Positions 33,339 to 52,342 of a stretch of DNA of 64,000 nucleotides are shown here, one piece after another. Source of the stretch: Aspidiotus rigidus. Lineage: Eukaryota; Arthropoda; Insecta; Hemiptera; Diaspididae. The stretch covers positions 1,302,001 to 1,366,000 of the forward strand of contig JAVHKY010000013.1 of assembly GCA_035079385.1 (NCBI GenBank), written 5' to 3'. The notes below the pieces were generated by a model, which saw nothing but the letters and a program-made list of their open reading frames with translations, was not told the origin of the DNA and did not search any database. Position numbers and translations under genes: made by a program. Positions within the stretch are counted from its first letter, which is position 1. Every line of letters begins with the position of its first letter.

Positions 33339-36300
33339 CACCTCCTCTATGAACGGCGATGGTCTCAGATGGACAAACATTGGAATACTTCAGTGAAGAA
33401 CCCAAGGTAAATACAGAATTCAGAACCCGATTGTAATTTGGGTAAAAAACTGCTGCTCAGCTATGCACAGGTGAATTTGTTGGCAGGCCAGGTTTGGTTT
33501 AGATGCGTAGCAAAAGGGTGTGACGGATAAAATTCGTTTCTTAACAAAACCCCTACTACTTATCTTAGTAGTTGATTTATAGAAGAAAAATTTCCGTGCC
33601 TGGAAGACCTTCACCTATATACAAGCAGAGACCTTGAAAATATTTAGCTTAGATCTCTCTAGCGGAGGGACTTTGAGCTCTGAACTCCTCTGAAGATAAG
33701 AATTGAAAAATGTTGGCTGCAATCCATAAGCAAGAATTATGGAGAGAAAGGTATTGAAGAAACCTGGACTCAACAGCCAGGTAATATTCAATGCAAATAC
33801 CACCGATTTTTCGCTACCATTACATTCCCTTCTTTCAACCTTGAATACTCATCAGATTAGTCAACTGATGAGAAGTTTTGCACAAGCGTCTTATTGAAAA
33901 AGCTCCCCCGGTCGCTACGCCTCAACGCATTATCCCCATTCAACACCTATTCAAAAACATGTTCAAGATTAAAATTTCTAAGCCTTATTGATTTTTCAAA
34001 ACGCCGTAGTCGTCGTGAATTACTCGACAAATCGAAAGTTGTTCGAAGCATACGTTTGATCAAAACAATAAAGCCAATTTTTTTGTCTTTCAAGAACAAC
34101 AAAACGTGTCTGAGCGATCAAGGGTGCATTAATTCGAGCTAATAAATGTCGTAGTAATGTAAGCGCGATGTAACAAGTGTGTAATTTTTACGTAAACAAT
34201 AGCCTGTTACAAAATATGAAAAGAGCAAAGGTTTTTACGCTACGTCACGGTACCTGTTGTTAGAGGCTTCACATAAGTAACACGCAACGTTGTTCGAAAC
34301 GTGAAAAATTGTATCGTATGCGGGTGAAGAAAAGCGTTGGCCATCCTCGTGAGTACGAAAAACTGCACCAGACAATTCACACGCGACAGAAAAGAAGAAA
34401 AGGTCGGGAAAGGAGGAAAAAAATTAGTCTAATTTCACGTGCAAGTTTATAAACTAGAAAAGAAAACAAGTTTCGTTTCGAAGCCCTCCCAGGTGAGTTC
34501 CGCTGGGTTAAAAAGATGCTGAGCAAATGAAATATTACGTTCATCCGGACTGGACGAGGTGAGCCGCAGTGAACCTCTCACACGTTCGTGAACAAAAATA
34601 TTGTCTTATCCGCGCAGATCAGCTGATCACTGGAGAGTGCGTTTGTCTGGCTGATAGTATAACCTAATCCCCGTACACTCCAGCTCGAGCGTCTCAGTAC
34701 TATGCAAAATTTTATGTAGGTCAAGATTTTTGACTCGCGCGCACATTTCGAGAATACGCAGATACACGCGTTGCTGCACTATCCGATTATTGCAGCAGCG
34801 TTTATCGCGTTCTCCGCTTTTCTCGTATCATAATCGAATTTTAGAGGGGAAAAAAATATGAACTCAATGTTTTAAGAATGCTTCTGGAAGATGAAGAGCG
34901 GCAGGAATCAAAACGAAGGATTCAAGTTTCTTCTGGTTCTTCACTCTTTCTACCAACAAGAAGCATTATTTCGAGTGAATTCTTGTGATTCTCATAAGAT
35001 AGAGAGATAGAATCGTGAGTTGGAAGTTATCTCCACGAGAACTGCCACGCTCTGTTTTGAGCGTGAATTTATCATTCCTATTCATAAAGAGACTCATCTA
35101 AAAAATTTTTACAGAAATTCGTGATTTATTCTTCAAACATGATTTTAATTATGACCTATGAGGAACAACGAAAGAATAGCAATAGATTATGAAATGAGAT
35201 TTTCGAATACTTAGGGGCACTTGCGTGTAATTTCACTTATGATTGGAAGTGGAAAAAGGAGGAGTGTCTAAATTCCTATATTTTTTTTTTTTTTTTTTTT
35301 TTTGAGATAAGCAGCGGAATTATAAGTACATGCTAATCTGAGGAATCTAGAGTGGGATCTGGGTCCGGGAGGGATTTGGACGAATATTGATCTCTGAGCA
35401 GAAATACAATTTGATATATCATGCTTGTACAGTTATGAAAACTAAGGGGGAGGGAGTACGCTTCCTAAAAGCTCATTTTTCTATTATTGATGGGTAAGTG
35501 TTCATCAATAAAGAAATTGCCGTCAGAGGTCAGCGAAAAACCTGTAAGATCAAAACCTTTCAAATTCACCGCGAAACGCTACTTGACTCATCAGTTCAAT
35601 ACATCTCATTTGCTAGGGGGTGAAAACGAGTTTTCCCCTCGTTTGGATAGAAAAGTTCATCATTTGCAGACCGAAAAAAAACCCTCCAATCTAGACTCGA
35701 ATATTTTCAAACGAATTTTATTTGCTCTACTACAGCGTCTGGCTTTTGTAAAATTCATAACAAAAAAAATGAGGGGAAAAAATTCGGTGGCTACGTAGAC
35801 TTCTTCATAACCAAAGTGAAAAAAACTTAATTATTCGTTTTGAAATATAAAATCCGACCTTTCTTCATTTCGCATTCCATAGTCTTAATTTTGTTTACAC
35901 AAAACGGCTCTATAAGAATTTGAAAGAAAATCGTAAAATTTAACAATAAGATTACGTGTTGCCCCCCCCCCCCCCGAATGAACACGTATTATTTTTGCAG
36001 TAAATATTTTGGCGGTCATTGACCGCGGAACGTTTTCTGTATGTAATAAAAGTTTGTAGTTTTTGCGTAGTCCCTACGTTATTGTTACGTACGTTGTACC
36101 TTTACACGAATTTCGTGAGGTAAAAATTACGTGCGGGTTTGAAATTTACACGGGCAATAGGCACGAGAGAGTAATTCGTTGTTTTACATCGAAGTTTACC
36201 AACTCATAGCCGCCGTACTTTTAAATTTGAAAAAAAAAAAAAAAAAAAGCGAAGTTTTCGAATTTGGTTGAGCTAAAAATTAATTATAAGTAAATGAGGT

Positions 36301-39300
36301 AAAACATCGAAGGTGATGGAGGCTATGATTCCGGAAATCGTAGACTATATCATTTGTCTCTTTTAAAAGTTCTTCTTTCAAAAGAAAGCGACGAGTTTAC
36401 ATTTAGACCTCAAACAAAGAAAAAACAAACATTTGTACGCTCGCGTAGACGCGTCTCTAAACGTTAGTTCATATCGCAGTCCATGAAAAAAAGCGTAGGT
36501 AAATTTTACTCATTTGCTCACACACCTACGGAACATACGTACAATCAAGAAATTTCTTTTGTGCAACTCTATTCACGAGCGCTGATGGTGATATTGAGAG
36601 CGGTCATTAGCTGCGATTCGTCTTCTACGCCGTCAAGGATAAAGTCGACAACATGACTAGAACATTAACTCACACATGATTCATAAAAGTACTATATATT
36701 CGTTATCAATATAAACGGCTCCTCTCTACTGCTTTCTTCTTCTTTGTTTCTTGGGCTTCGATACAATTACAAATCTCCTCTCCGTGTTTCGTGAACCTTG
36801 TTCAGATTAGCGCAGGCAAATACTCACAAACATTTCAAAGAATACATTTTCCTACTTCGTACTTCCAAGATAAATCTATCGAACTTTCCATCTACTCCAA
36901 GACATAGTTCCAAGCTTGAAAAGTTACACCTTCCAAATTCACTTCGTGACACCAGATCAAGCGAAATTTCGCTTATCCAGGTAACCGCTCATACTTCAAA
37001 TTTTGTACCCAGCATAAGTAGGTTTGTATCTACCGAAGATTTTTCTTGCAATTTTCGAATATCTACAAGAAATCTCCTCCATTCATTCGACTGAAAACAG
37101 TCTCAATATCATCAACTCTTTATCCTCAGTATACCATACAACCTGGTGAGAGAATAATTTTTTTACGCTACTTCGACTAAAGAAGTCCAGGGGACTGTTT
37201 TCCTCTCGATTGCTCCAAGATTCTTTGAATGCTGGTTCTTTCAAAAGTCATGCCAGGAGTCAAGTATCAGAGATCGGTAATACTGTAGTTTCCAAAGTCA
37301 GAAGCAGGGATGAGTCCAGGGTCAGAAATTTTGTGGAATAGAAAAAAATTGTTGGTGGCAAAGACAATCGCGTCATGTTCCGGGAAGCTGATGTGATCCG
37401 GAATCCACAGGTAGGAGACAGATGTAAAAAATGAATGATAGTCATTGCAGGAGTGGATGAATGCGTCGATTTGAGAAATTAGTTAAATAAGCGTCCTGTC
37501 GAGCCAGGAGAGATGAAAGCGAGTCAGCCAACAGTAGAAATTTGAGCTGGGGCGTGAGGAGATGCAGAAGACAAGAGTATATGGCGTTCTGTTTGGAAAA
37601 GAAAAGGGAGGCAGCCAATCGACAACTGATTATGACTCCTTACCCGCCGAGTTCGAAAAAAATAGTCAAAAAATTCTCCAGTCGCTGGAAAGGTTTGGAA
37701 ATAGTAGAAAATCGAGATAATGCTTTCTTTTTACATTGATAATTCTAATTTTTAGTATCTCGTTCATCGATAAGGTCAATTCTAATACAAACGTGTCCGG
37801 CTGAGTTCGTAAAAAATAATGAATAAATTCTCCCGCGAAGCCGAAGACATCGCGACGTTATACGCGAGACTCGGCAAGGACTGAGCACCGCGTCGTGTAC
37901 GCGTGTTGCACCCCTGTTCCCCTATTACGTGTAGGAGCGGAGCGCATATCCATCGTACAGCAAGGCGCGAGACTGCTGACGCGTATTTCCCCCGTTTACA
38001 AACCTCAATTTTTGGGGATCTTCCACCCATTTAAAAATTCTGAAAAGAAAAATATATCTTAGGTGACCGTCCAATACTTCATAAATATTTTTTCCAGCTT
38101 GGGCCCTCTGTAACAACATACCTAAAAAAATATGCCTTTTATTTGGAATTTTTTGTTTTGTTTTTTTTTTTCATGAATGGTCCTTGAGATGATTCATTTT
38201 CCTTCCAAAGCACAAGAGGATTCATTGAAAATTACGAGCTGTAGAATTTTTATAGTAAAATATACATTTTTAAACATCACGGAGGATAGAATACTCAAGT
38301 AGCTGAAAATTTGGAAATACGAGTTTCATTCCATCCCCAACAACTTCCGATAGTTGAATTGGAGATTTCCGACTAAGGCCAAATCACCATTTTTACCCGG
38401 CTAGAGTCTCGGGGAAATGATCAAGATAAAGACATGAAACATGCCAAAAATTGACAATAAGAGAGAGTTAGGAAGCGATATTTGAGGAGAAGGCAATCAG
38501 TACCTTCAGCGCAGAGGCTGGGAGTGGGGCTAGATCGTTGTGCGCCGAGGGCTTGATTTACTTCAAAATCGAATATATTGACAGACAGGAAAGAGTAGTA
38601 TGTATCATTAAAGAAGAACAGATGATGAATTTGTTGAGTTTTTGCGCTGCATACTGAATAGTGGATGGCAGAGAGAAGAGTTGGATGGGTAGAAAAATGC
38701 TAAGTGTGTGGTTACTGCTTAATATCAGGTAAATGAATATAATTAGTAACGGGATGTGATCTTCTGCAGATCATTTTTTTTTGGGTGAATGAGGTGTCAC
38801 AGAGGCAAGTGGGTGTTGACGATTACCAATAACAATTGCTTGATAAAATAGTTCTGTGTTACAATACGGTCAGTAGGGTCACAAGTTAAGAGAGAGTATA
38901 TGTGTGTGGGTCTGGAAGTGTTTGAGTTTTTGTAGACCAAGTGAGTTGAGAAAGTTTCTCATGGTCTGGTATCAATGAGAGGACAAACAATATAAGCGTT
39001 GAGGATGGAAGAAAATATTGAAGTGATGAAGAGAACCTAGAGAATAGGTAGGGTAACAGTTGAAAATGATTGGTTGGACAAGTAAAGAGGAATCGTCGAA
39101 AAACTGCAGGCTTGTGTTGTTGGACGGAGATATAAACTAAATCATAATATGTTGACCAGTCAGGCAATGTTTTAGACAAAATCTTTGTACGTCCCTCTTC
39201 TAACATATTCTCTCTTCTGCATGTCCTTTCATGTTGCACGCACCTTTTGCATAGATTCCAGTCAGTATGAAGATGAACTTTACATTGTACATCAAAAATA

Positions 39301-41470
39301 CGCGCGGACCCCATTTCCGAGCGAAGTAATATTATGGCATCGTTGTGAATTGCACAATTTCCTATCTAGAAAAATATGTGACGAGGCTCAAATTTTCATA
39401 AATTAAAAATGCACTCGAGATGTATACGTACGGAGCGTGCGCTAATTTTTCTCGCGCGCCGACATGATAGAAAATGAATGTCACGACTGTAAAGTAGCGC
39501 GGAATTTCCGCAAATCTGAACGCAAAATGACACGCGTGGCGTACATTTGTTTTCAGTTTTGACGTGCAAAACAAAGGGAAAAAAATTTAGTACACGACTA
39601 ACATTTTAAGCGTTGGTATAGGCTCGCTCGTTTTATAAATGCACGCGCTTAGCAAAGAGTTCGGCGTGTGTGTGTGTGCGTGTGTTACGGTTGCGCGAAA
39701 ATTTGTGTACCCAAATTCATACGTAGTACTCGAATAAAATAAAGTACACGATTTCGTTCGCAACAATATCTTAGCGCGTGTCTTTGTTACGAGATTTGAT
39801 AAACATATTTTGTAGATCTGCGTCCACGAGCTCAAGAAGGAGAACCTTGTAGTTCGGATTTTCTTACTAATGTGAGACGGATTTGAGATAATGACTACCC
39901 AAACAGGAGGAGAAAATCTATCAACAAGTCTAAGCTTAATGTAAAATCTGACTAATGATCCTGAATGAAGATTGTACGAATGAGAGCTTGTGCCAAATGC
40001 TCTTATGCATGTATGATTTACTTAAGATCCTCCCTCTGTTCAATTGTATAGTTTGCTAACGAGTAAGAATTCGGGAACATTTTCGGACTATCACTTTTAA
40101 TGACATTCGCAGGTAAATGATCTCAGTCTTAAAATGATCAGGATCTATCCGTGACTGTTTTAAAATTTTCAAGTGATGTTTGAACATTGTTGCAAGAGCT
40201 GATGATAAATTAGGAGCAATTTTTGTCTTCGACCTAAAAATTCCTGAAGTCTATCCTCACTTCAGCGTGAGAACTGTTTGTCAAAACTAGATGAAAATAA
40301 TGAGTCAAAGCGTAATCTTCTTCAATTGCACGAAAAAATAACACAAATCGTCACCATAGAGATTTCCTATGAAGAACATAAGCGGGCACGATTTCAAGTT
40401 CTCGTATGATTCATCGCGTGGCACCGGAAGAAAGGATGTGGACTGACACCGATTCACCCGGCAAATTACACGAATTTCATATCGCAGTTCTAGGCGATAC
40501 TTGCATCATCGTTTTCTATTCCCACAGAAAACGCACTTTTTTCTAAACGTGTTTCGCAGACACTACACACTCAGACCGATTATTGTACATTGAGTCATCA
40601 TGGTATCACGTATGTCTCCGTCAGCAGTTTTTCTCTGTATTTCCAAATTTCTTCTTTCATCATTTCATCGAACGAAAATAGTATAAAGCCGATTAAAAAC
40701 CATTACGTACGAGCTTGACGTATTTTCATAATTAGCATCGTACTGAATGAATATTGATGCTGGTTCATTAACTTTTAGCATAACGACGCGTCATGGTTTT
40801 GCCTCTTGACCTCGTAATAACTAGACAGATCAGGTTTTTCGAGGTGGTGGAAATAATTGAAACACATTGTACACCGGGTAAGGTGGCAGCGTGTTGGCTA
40901 TAGGAACGATTCTACACGATGGACAGGAAATGAAACAGGAGTATCGTGGGTTATTTTTGGAACGGGCGGGAAAAATAGCGACGCGGCGATTCTTGTGATT
41001 CTCGTAAGCACGCGGGGGAAAAGTAATGTACTCATCAGCCTGTATTGTGAAACGTCTATAGAAAGTGAGTTTCTCATTAAAAAAATCCTAGGTATGAAAT
41101 ATGTTGAGGTGTGTGTTATAAAAATAGGAACATCAGGCGTCCAGACGTTGCCCGGTGAGATTGAACTTCGGTGATGTAGTCTTGTCATGGTAAAATACTT
41201 GTGGGTGAGAGACTGCAGACTGTTAGAATGTCCATTTTAGCTGACAGTAATCATACTCCCTTTCATACCATGATTTGAAAATTACATTCTTGAACTTTTC
41301 TTTAGATTTCTTGTAGCATCGTGGACGCTGAGGTGCGGAACATCCACTCAATACCCTCAAGCAGTAAAAGAGCTATCGTCAGTGATACTTGGTACGATGA
41401 GTGCTTATCTGGCTGCTAATTCTCCACCGGAGAAGGAGCTTTGAGTTAGAGGGTCTATTTCTGATGAACC
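33339..41470. other. Long interval with no recognisable gene
   Basis: No exon with a known motif was found. Contents seen: a pyrimidine run (poly-T, about 35281-35303), a poly-C run (about 35961-35975), a poly-A run near 36232-36248, locally CpG-rich stretches (about 34540-34830, 37835-37990 and 39400-39680) and a short (GT)n run near 39666-39685. The CpG-richer parts could be promoters or untranslated exons of a long gene, but this is not shown. Confidence 0.4.
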
Positions 41471-41479
41471 GCATATCGC

Positions 41480-42190
41480 CCCGACCGAAAATTGACTTAA
41501 AATCGATCGAGATTTCCCTCCTTTAGAAGTTTTGATCCGAATTGCGTCGATATATCGTCAGAATCGACCTCACGTCGATGTCGATATCAGGTTGGTATGA
41601 GGTCGACAAATGTCATCTATAATTCGACTCATTTGCAACGTCGGTTTAGGTCGATTTCGCGTCGACCTCCTAATTTTCCATTTACTTAAAATCGACCGCT
41701 GTGTTGGGTTGAATTGAAGTCGATTCGTAGTAGATTCGATGTACAGTCACCTCTCTGCAGAATTCTTTCTGTTTGATGACTTCGCTACTCGTAAACAGAG
41801 CGCGTCGTCGTCGTCCTATAATTGGTCTTCCAAGACAGTTGGGCGGCACTTCAAATACTTTAAAATAGATAAGTTATTATAAAACGTGGACCATTGAAAC
41901 TCTTGATGAGAAATAGTCAAATCGACGCATTTCAGTCGATATTAAAATCTAATAATGAGTGTCAACTCATCTTTTACCTCAATTCTGGCACCCTGTCAGA
42001 TTGTGCACTTGAGATCGATGCAATGTTGAGATAAATTGCAAGTCTTCAGCGATGAATGACGTATAATCCGATTTTGAGTCGACATCAAATCTCTGATATT
42101 GGGAGTTGACTCACTTTCGACTTCTTTGGTGATTCGATTGTAAAAAGCAGCAGTCGATTTTGAGTCGATAGCGAGACGATATAGAGTGTA
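41480..42190. repeat. TCGA-rich degenerate repeat region
   Basis: Motifs of the form (A/G)TCGA(T/C), often AATCGAC or GTCGATTT, recur every 15-40 bases for about 700 bp. They have no fixed period and occur on both strands. A similar block lies at 57775-58040. It is probably a dispersed element with internal motif repeats. No ORF or ends were identified. Confidence 0.55.
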
Positions 42191-46659
<4,469 letters not shown>

Positions 46660-47770
46660 ATACTAGGCCTAACTCAATCCCTCATCAGGAATATACCTGT
46701 TTAGAACAGTGATGTCTTCGTTATTCCGGTGTTTAATAATTTCGATAACCTCCAGAGCCAACCGCTTGAAATACGAACTCTTCCTATAGAGGAGAACCTC
46801 AGACCCCTCTCTGAACTTATGGCCATTCTTGATTGAATGATTGGCGAATGCTGACTTGCCCAATTTACCCTTCTCCCACACCTTTTTATGCTCAACTACT
46901 CTAATTTGGAGCTGGCGGCCAGTTATTCCCACATAGATTCCGGAGCAACCGTCACACGCTACACTGTAAACTCCTCTCCTCTCAGCCACAGGAAAAGGGT
47001 CCTCTAATTTCAAAAATAAACTTTCAACTGCATTAGGATTATAAAAGGCCGGCCGAAATCCAAATGGGCGGAGGACACGTCCCAACTGCAAAGAGAACTT
47101 GCCCAGGAATAGAAGTCCACTCCACCTCTTTATACTGTCTAGTCTAGGTGATCTCTGGGGAGGGAGGTAGTGGAATCGAGGCATTTTCTAGTGAGTCTCC
47201 TCCGGACCATACGGTCAATGTCCACCCTAACTTGATTCACCCGGGCCAGGTGCTCAATCGTCACTACTCAAAGGTATATGAGTCAGTCGATGAATTAGAC
47301 TATTGAAAGCTGCAATCTTATGGGTAGTAGGACAAAAGAACGATTCGTGGATAACAATATCGGTCGACGTTTCTTTTCTATAAATTCAAAATTCATGGAC
47401 ACCATCATTAATAGAGATGGACAAATCCAGAAATTGTAATCCGTTACTCATTCGAGTACAACTCTTTGTCATAATGTTCAAACATAAAATTGAAGAACGT
47501 ATCAACTCTATTGACTGACACAGCTTGAAAGATACTTGTAGGAGAAACGGTAAATTTCTAGACTGCAGTTCTCTGGTACTTGATCTATATGAATAATTCT
47601 GGAGATTGCGATTGAACATGCCGGAGGTACAAAAGATGGAGGATGTTTGTCTTGAATATCGTCTTCCGTTTCAAAGAGGGCGGGGGGGAGGGGAAGAGTA
47701 AAATTAAAACAATCTGATAGGCATCGCGGGTAATCACTCAGAGAAAAGATATTAAATTTTGGCGCCAAAC
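46660..47770 (-). pseudogene. Penelope-like retroelement relic with GIY-YIG endonuclease
   Basis: The ORF 46669-47184 (171 residues) is the end of an EN-type Penelope-like polyprotein. RVLRPFGFRPAFYNP is followed by GVY (71-73), Cys77-x2-Cys80, YVG (84-86), RVVEHKK, then His116 and His122. This is the GIY-YIG fold with the Cys-Cys-His-His insertion of this class. Further 5' on the minus strand, broken frames still read IYRKETSTDIVIHESF and NGLQFLDLSISINDG, matching the end of the reverse transcriptase. At least two frame changes separate these pieces, and the catalytic RT core is absent, so the copy is inactive. A relative lies inverted at 49.8-50.3 kb. Confidence 0.88.
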
Positions 47771-49779
47771 ATTTTTTTCAGTATATTTAGATGTCAACCG
47801 AATAAGAGTTTTTGTCTACGAAAATATTCGTACTTAAATACAACCACTTCCTACAACAATTGATTTCATGTTTATTCATGGGGAAAAACTGCTTGTATAT
47901 CATCAAGATTCTCAAGTTTTCCACTTGTTAACCAGTTCTCGAGCTTTTTGATTAAAAGTTCGATAAGAGAGTCGAGCTTAATTTCATATGACCTCACAAT
48001 ACGTCATCAAGTCACATTGTCGATGTAAAACAAAAAAAAAAAAGAAGTAATGAAAATACCGTTTAAATATTACTTAACAAAGTTACAATTGCACATGAGA
48101 CTAAGTTGAATGAATTCGAGAGCGCACTAGGTCACGATTTATAAACTCGTTTACTTCAGCCAATTAATTAAACGATTGTACTGAATAAACATCGTCGTAC
48201 GGTAGCACACTAAAAGGAAAGGGAAAAAAGGTTTGGAAACGTTATCACGAAAAATAATTTAGAGCCACTCAATAAGCTAATGAAACACACAAAAAGAAAA
48301 ATCGGAAATCCTATAGGTGTTTAAGCCATTAATTAAGATCCTAATAGCATTTCCTACACAAAGTAATCAGTAGGTAGCCTCAAGAGTAAACAATCAGTAT
48401 TTTTCTTTTCTTAAGGTTTCTGCTCGACGAGAAGAAAATTTTTTGCAAAGATGTTCAAGTGCTTCTGAAATTAAGACGTTTGGCCCAAGTTTTTATCGAT
48501 TGCGGAAAATACTGGATAATTAATTAGAGGGAAAACTTTGAAGTTTTTACAGACAAAACATTTACCCTTATCTAAACTAATGAAAGGAATTTTCTCAAGT
48601 ATCAATTCCAAATTACTGTGACTTCCTAGATAAACCAAATGATTCATTCTTCGTTTCTCTATCACAGATTCTTACAATAATCCTTTGGTCTCTTATAGAA
48701 GTCTTTTAAAAACCAAAAATCATGATATTTTGATAATGAAATAATCCCTACCTGTTATGAGTAATTTCATCAAGTAACGAAAAAGAAAAGGGGGGGGGGG
48801 AAGAAATCGCTATAGCACGACAATGGCAATAAAATAATAATCGTGAAATTTTACTCTCCTCTAGTGGGTATACGATTTATGACCAACTGTTATATATCCA
48901 AGACAAATAAAGATCTTTATTCATAATATGCATTATCCATGTGTGAATGCGTGTCTCGTGTACACGTACGTACAAATATACTCCTAAACTAAGCAATAAA
49001 GACATTTGTTAAAGCGTTTTAAATTTATTAAATTCGAGCTTCACGTGCGTTTTTGTGCGAACATCGGTATACCTACTCAGGGAGCTTTTCTTAGAATTGT
49101 GATAATCTACTTCTTATTTAAGAATGGGAGGGGGAATAAACGAGCATACAACAGACAATCAAAAAAAAAAATTGTATGGTGCATCGTTTCACTCTTTTTG
49201 TGCGGTATCCTATAAATTTGAAGCAAAAAGAAAAATTGTCGAATTCCAGTATTTCACTTTCGTGTGGAAACACAGGTAATCGACTATCCACTAATAAATA
49301 CAGGTGATTGTCCTACTTCCTCAACCCACCTTGCTGTCGAATTGATACGATGTCAAGTTTAATACTCCTATCGAAGAGTTACAGGAATTTTTTGATCTGT
49401 TAAATCTTTACTGGTCCTCTAATTTCCACAAATTCAATAGAACATTTTTCGAGTTCCCCGCGGAGGTAGGCAATTGGTTCTCCCTTGAGGTTCCTCGTTT
49501 CGGAAATCTTCATCTCTAAATTTGAGGCTGACCTTCTTTCCTCGGGCCAAGTATTCTCGAATTTCGTTCTTTAATGGCACAGGTTCGTGCATGACGTATT
49601 ATGAGCGTGATCAGGTCCCCAAGATCTTCTTAGTGAGCTTTTCTAAGTACCTAAGTATACAACACCTCTACATGAAATTTAATTTGGAGATTCTTCCATT
49701 AACTACTTGGATCTTGCAATTTCCAAAAGAGATAGAGTCCATGAGTTTGCCTTACATAATGAACTTCTACAGTGATATA
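47771..49779. other. AT-rich spacer between the two Penelope-like relics
   Basis: No gene was seen. A poly-G run lies near 48791-48800. The stretch at 49430-49779, before the second relic, is GC-richer and may be decayed retroelement sequence, but no motif is legible. Confidence 0.4.
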
Positions 49780-50340
49780 ATTCGCTAGAGTGAATGAGGT
49801 CAATTTGGACATCGACCTCATGGTCCGCAGGAAGATTCCTTGATTCCATTACCTCCCTTCCCCGCGATAGTAGAAAACGTTGGATCAGACTCCCCTTTCT
49901 GGGGACGTGTTCTTTAAAATTAGGCCGTGTTCTTCACCCTGCGTTCTACAATTCCACGATGGTGAGAGGACTTTCTCCTAGGTTGAAAGACCCTGGGCCC
50001 TGTCCTACCGATGGAAAAAACTGGGTTGTAAGGACTGTAATGGAGTTTAGATAGGAGAAACTCTGTCGCCAGTTCAAAATCAGAGTGGTCGAACACAGGA
50101 AGGCTTATGAGAACAGGGAAACTTGGGAGAATCGGCCTGTGCGGACCATCCAATCACCAGTGGTCACTGTTTCAGGGAGGAGTCAGAAACCCTCCTACAC
50201 AGAGAGAAGTCATATCTTGAGCGATGGGACAAAGCTAACCTCAGAGAAAGTGTCAATTGGGGGTCTCGTATCCACTCCGACAAATGGCCAGCGAACAGAG
50301 GCTTCGCTGCTGCAGGGTAGCGACACGAAACAGTGAACCA
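49780..50340 (+). pseudogene. Second, more decayed Penelope-like relic
   Basis: DNA and protein fragments match the element at 46.7-47.8 kb in the opposite orientation. Examples are a GTCAATTTGGACATCGAC / ATGGTCCGCAGGA stretch, then LPFLGTCSLKLGRVLHPAFY followed by NSTMVRGLSPRLKDPGP, and later RVVEHRKAYENRETW in another frame. The GIY and YIG parts are corrupted by stops and shifts. It may extend toward 50.6 kb, where motifs are no longer legible. Confidence 0.75.
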
Positions 50341-51973
50341 TCAACAGAACTACGTTTACCCGATCATTGGCGCTCATACCCAAGCAATTGAACGGTCTGG
50401 ACTAGGTGTCAAAGTTTTCATTTTGAAGATGATGAGAGGAGTTCCACTGTACATTTCCAAAGCCATCTCGACCACGTTTCCAATATTGAAGCGCTCTTAT
50501 AAGAAGTACCTACTTTCACCTACGAATGGGTACAGGAAGTCCATCAAAATGGTGAAATGGAAATGCGGGGACATTTAGGCAGTGTCGTGCTGGTCCGCAA
50601 GTTGGCCGGGAGATCCTTGCGCCAAAAAAGGACCGCGAAGGTTTTTATGAAGCCCGTGAGAAACTTATTGAAAGTTTAACCATGAGAGTTTTCGGGGGCC
50701 CGACGAGCTGAATACCCAGCTCCGGCCTAAAAAGTGTGAGCCAGTACGCTACTGCTTTTAGGGGACCTATCCAAGACTCCTCCGGGACCCTTGACAGAAA
50801 TTTTTCCCTTTCATCTCTTTTCAAAATTCATCAAGAGACTCCATCCCATGACATCAGTTTTCCTCGTCATATTTTATTTTTCCATCCACAAAAAGGTGTG
50901 ATTTCAAGATAGTTTTCCGGTTTATTCCGGGTTTTCGAGTCTACTTAGCAAAATCCGGGCCGTCCCGGTATTTTGAGGTTTTTCGAAATCGGCAGACACT
51001 CTGGAGGATATAGACGAAAGATAGTTTTTGAATAAAAAATGAAGAATTAAGAAAGAACTCGAGAAAGGGTCGTCGCCTCCGATAGACACAAATTCCTCAA
51101 TCAGAAAGAGGGAAGGGAGCCCCAATCCTGATATAGGTCGCATCTTGGAATGTGTGCTTCGAGTCCGTACGTTCCTTCTACTTCTTCTCTTATAAAGGAT
51201 ACACAAAAGAATGTTTTCAGGGGCCTAAAGTGTAGGTCAAGTCTCCCTAGGGAGAATAATGTAGATAAAACGAACTAAAGGCTCGTACAACCACATATTC
51301 CAAAAAAAAATCAAAAACCACTTGCAGATTACTGTCTCCGTTCGGTGATCGCGGAGGGGCAGAAAGGAAGGGGTCTGAAAGACTCTTCCAGTCTTGAAAG
51401 TAAGTGAGAGTCCCCGTTGGGAAGAAAATCCTAGAATTGACGAGTGGGGCGCGGTAGAAGAAATCAACACGTGAAAATCTAGAAAACTGAAGACTCTCGT
51501 CATACAGTGACAAATGTTCTTACGAACGATCCGTCTGGCTTGACTCATATGTTTAGAACACATCGGATAAATGTTTAAAATAGCTTGAAACTGGTATGTT
51601 TCTCGTAAAAATACGAATAGGTACCGTACAGTATCACAACTAAAACGTAATCTTAGAAATATAAACAATAATACTGGCAACTACGAACGATCGAAGTAAA
51701 CCAGTGTTTGGGCTACGACAAATGAAAGCACGATGCTTGTATTATGTATTTCAAAAATTTATGAGTTTCTTTTTTTTTTATCGATAGACACACGCGGTAT
51801 GATTCAACCGACAAAGGAGATTTGAACTGCGTTTTCGGTGTTTAAACGAGAATCACGTGTCTCGAATTCCATCGCGCAGTTCACAGCCAGATACCAACTG
51901 TCAAAATAGGTAAAATGTGCGCCGAAGCGCAAATTATGACCCCGAGGAGCGCATTAAACGAAAAAAGTATGAA
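50341..51973. other. Interval without recognisable genes
   Basis: The left part (to about 50750) may be the decayed continuation of the Penelope-like relic. Open frames at 50922-51206 and 51237-51680 on the minus strand lack any known motif. Confidence 0.35.
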
Positions 51974-52342
51974 AAACGCGAAATTTCCCAAGGTCCCGGG
52001 TGATTATGAATTTTTATGCATCGGTGTTTGATGAATAAGAATAATTACACATACGTCAATGTGATGAAATGAGGGGATTTTGGAGACAAACTTGATAACC
52101 CATTGTTGAATCCCAAAACATTGAGGCTGCGCAGCCGACTAGAGTCTTGAAATATTGGTGGTAAATACCCTAGCGCGAATGATTCTTATTTTCCTTATCG
52201 CTTCAACAGATTTAAAATTGGTTTATGAATCATCGGTGCGATAAAAAATGAGAATTGGCACATAACTATTATAGAACACATAAATAGCTATGCAAGATAT
52301 GATGTCATGCTAAGGCTATTAAACTCCGAAATATTCGAGGGC
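51974..52342 (+). repeat. Dispersed repeat, copy A
   Basis: This unit shares long, closely similar stretches with 53851-54158 in the same orientation. They include GAGACAAACTTGATAACCCA, TGCGCAGCCGACT, GAAATATTGGTGGTAAA and TTTTCCTTATCGCTT. Copy A has extra sequence in the middle. The family is not recognised. Confidence 0.85.
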
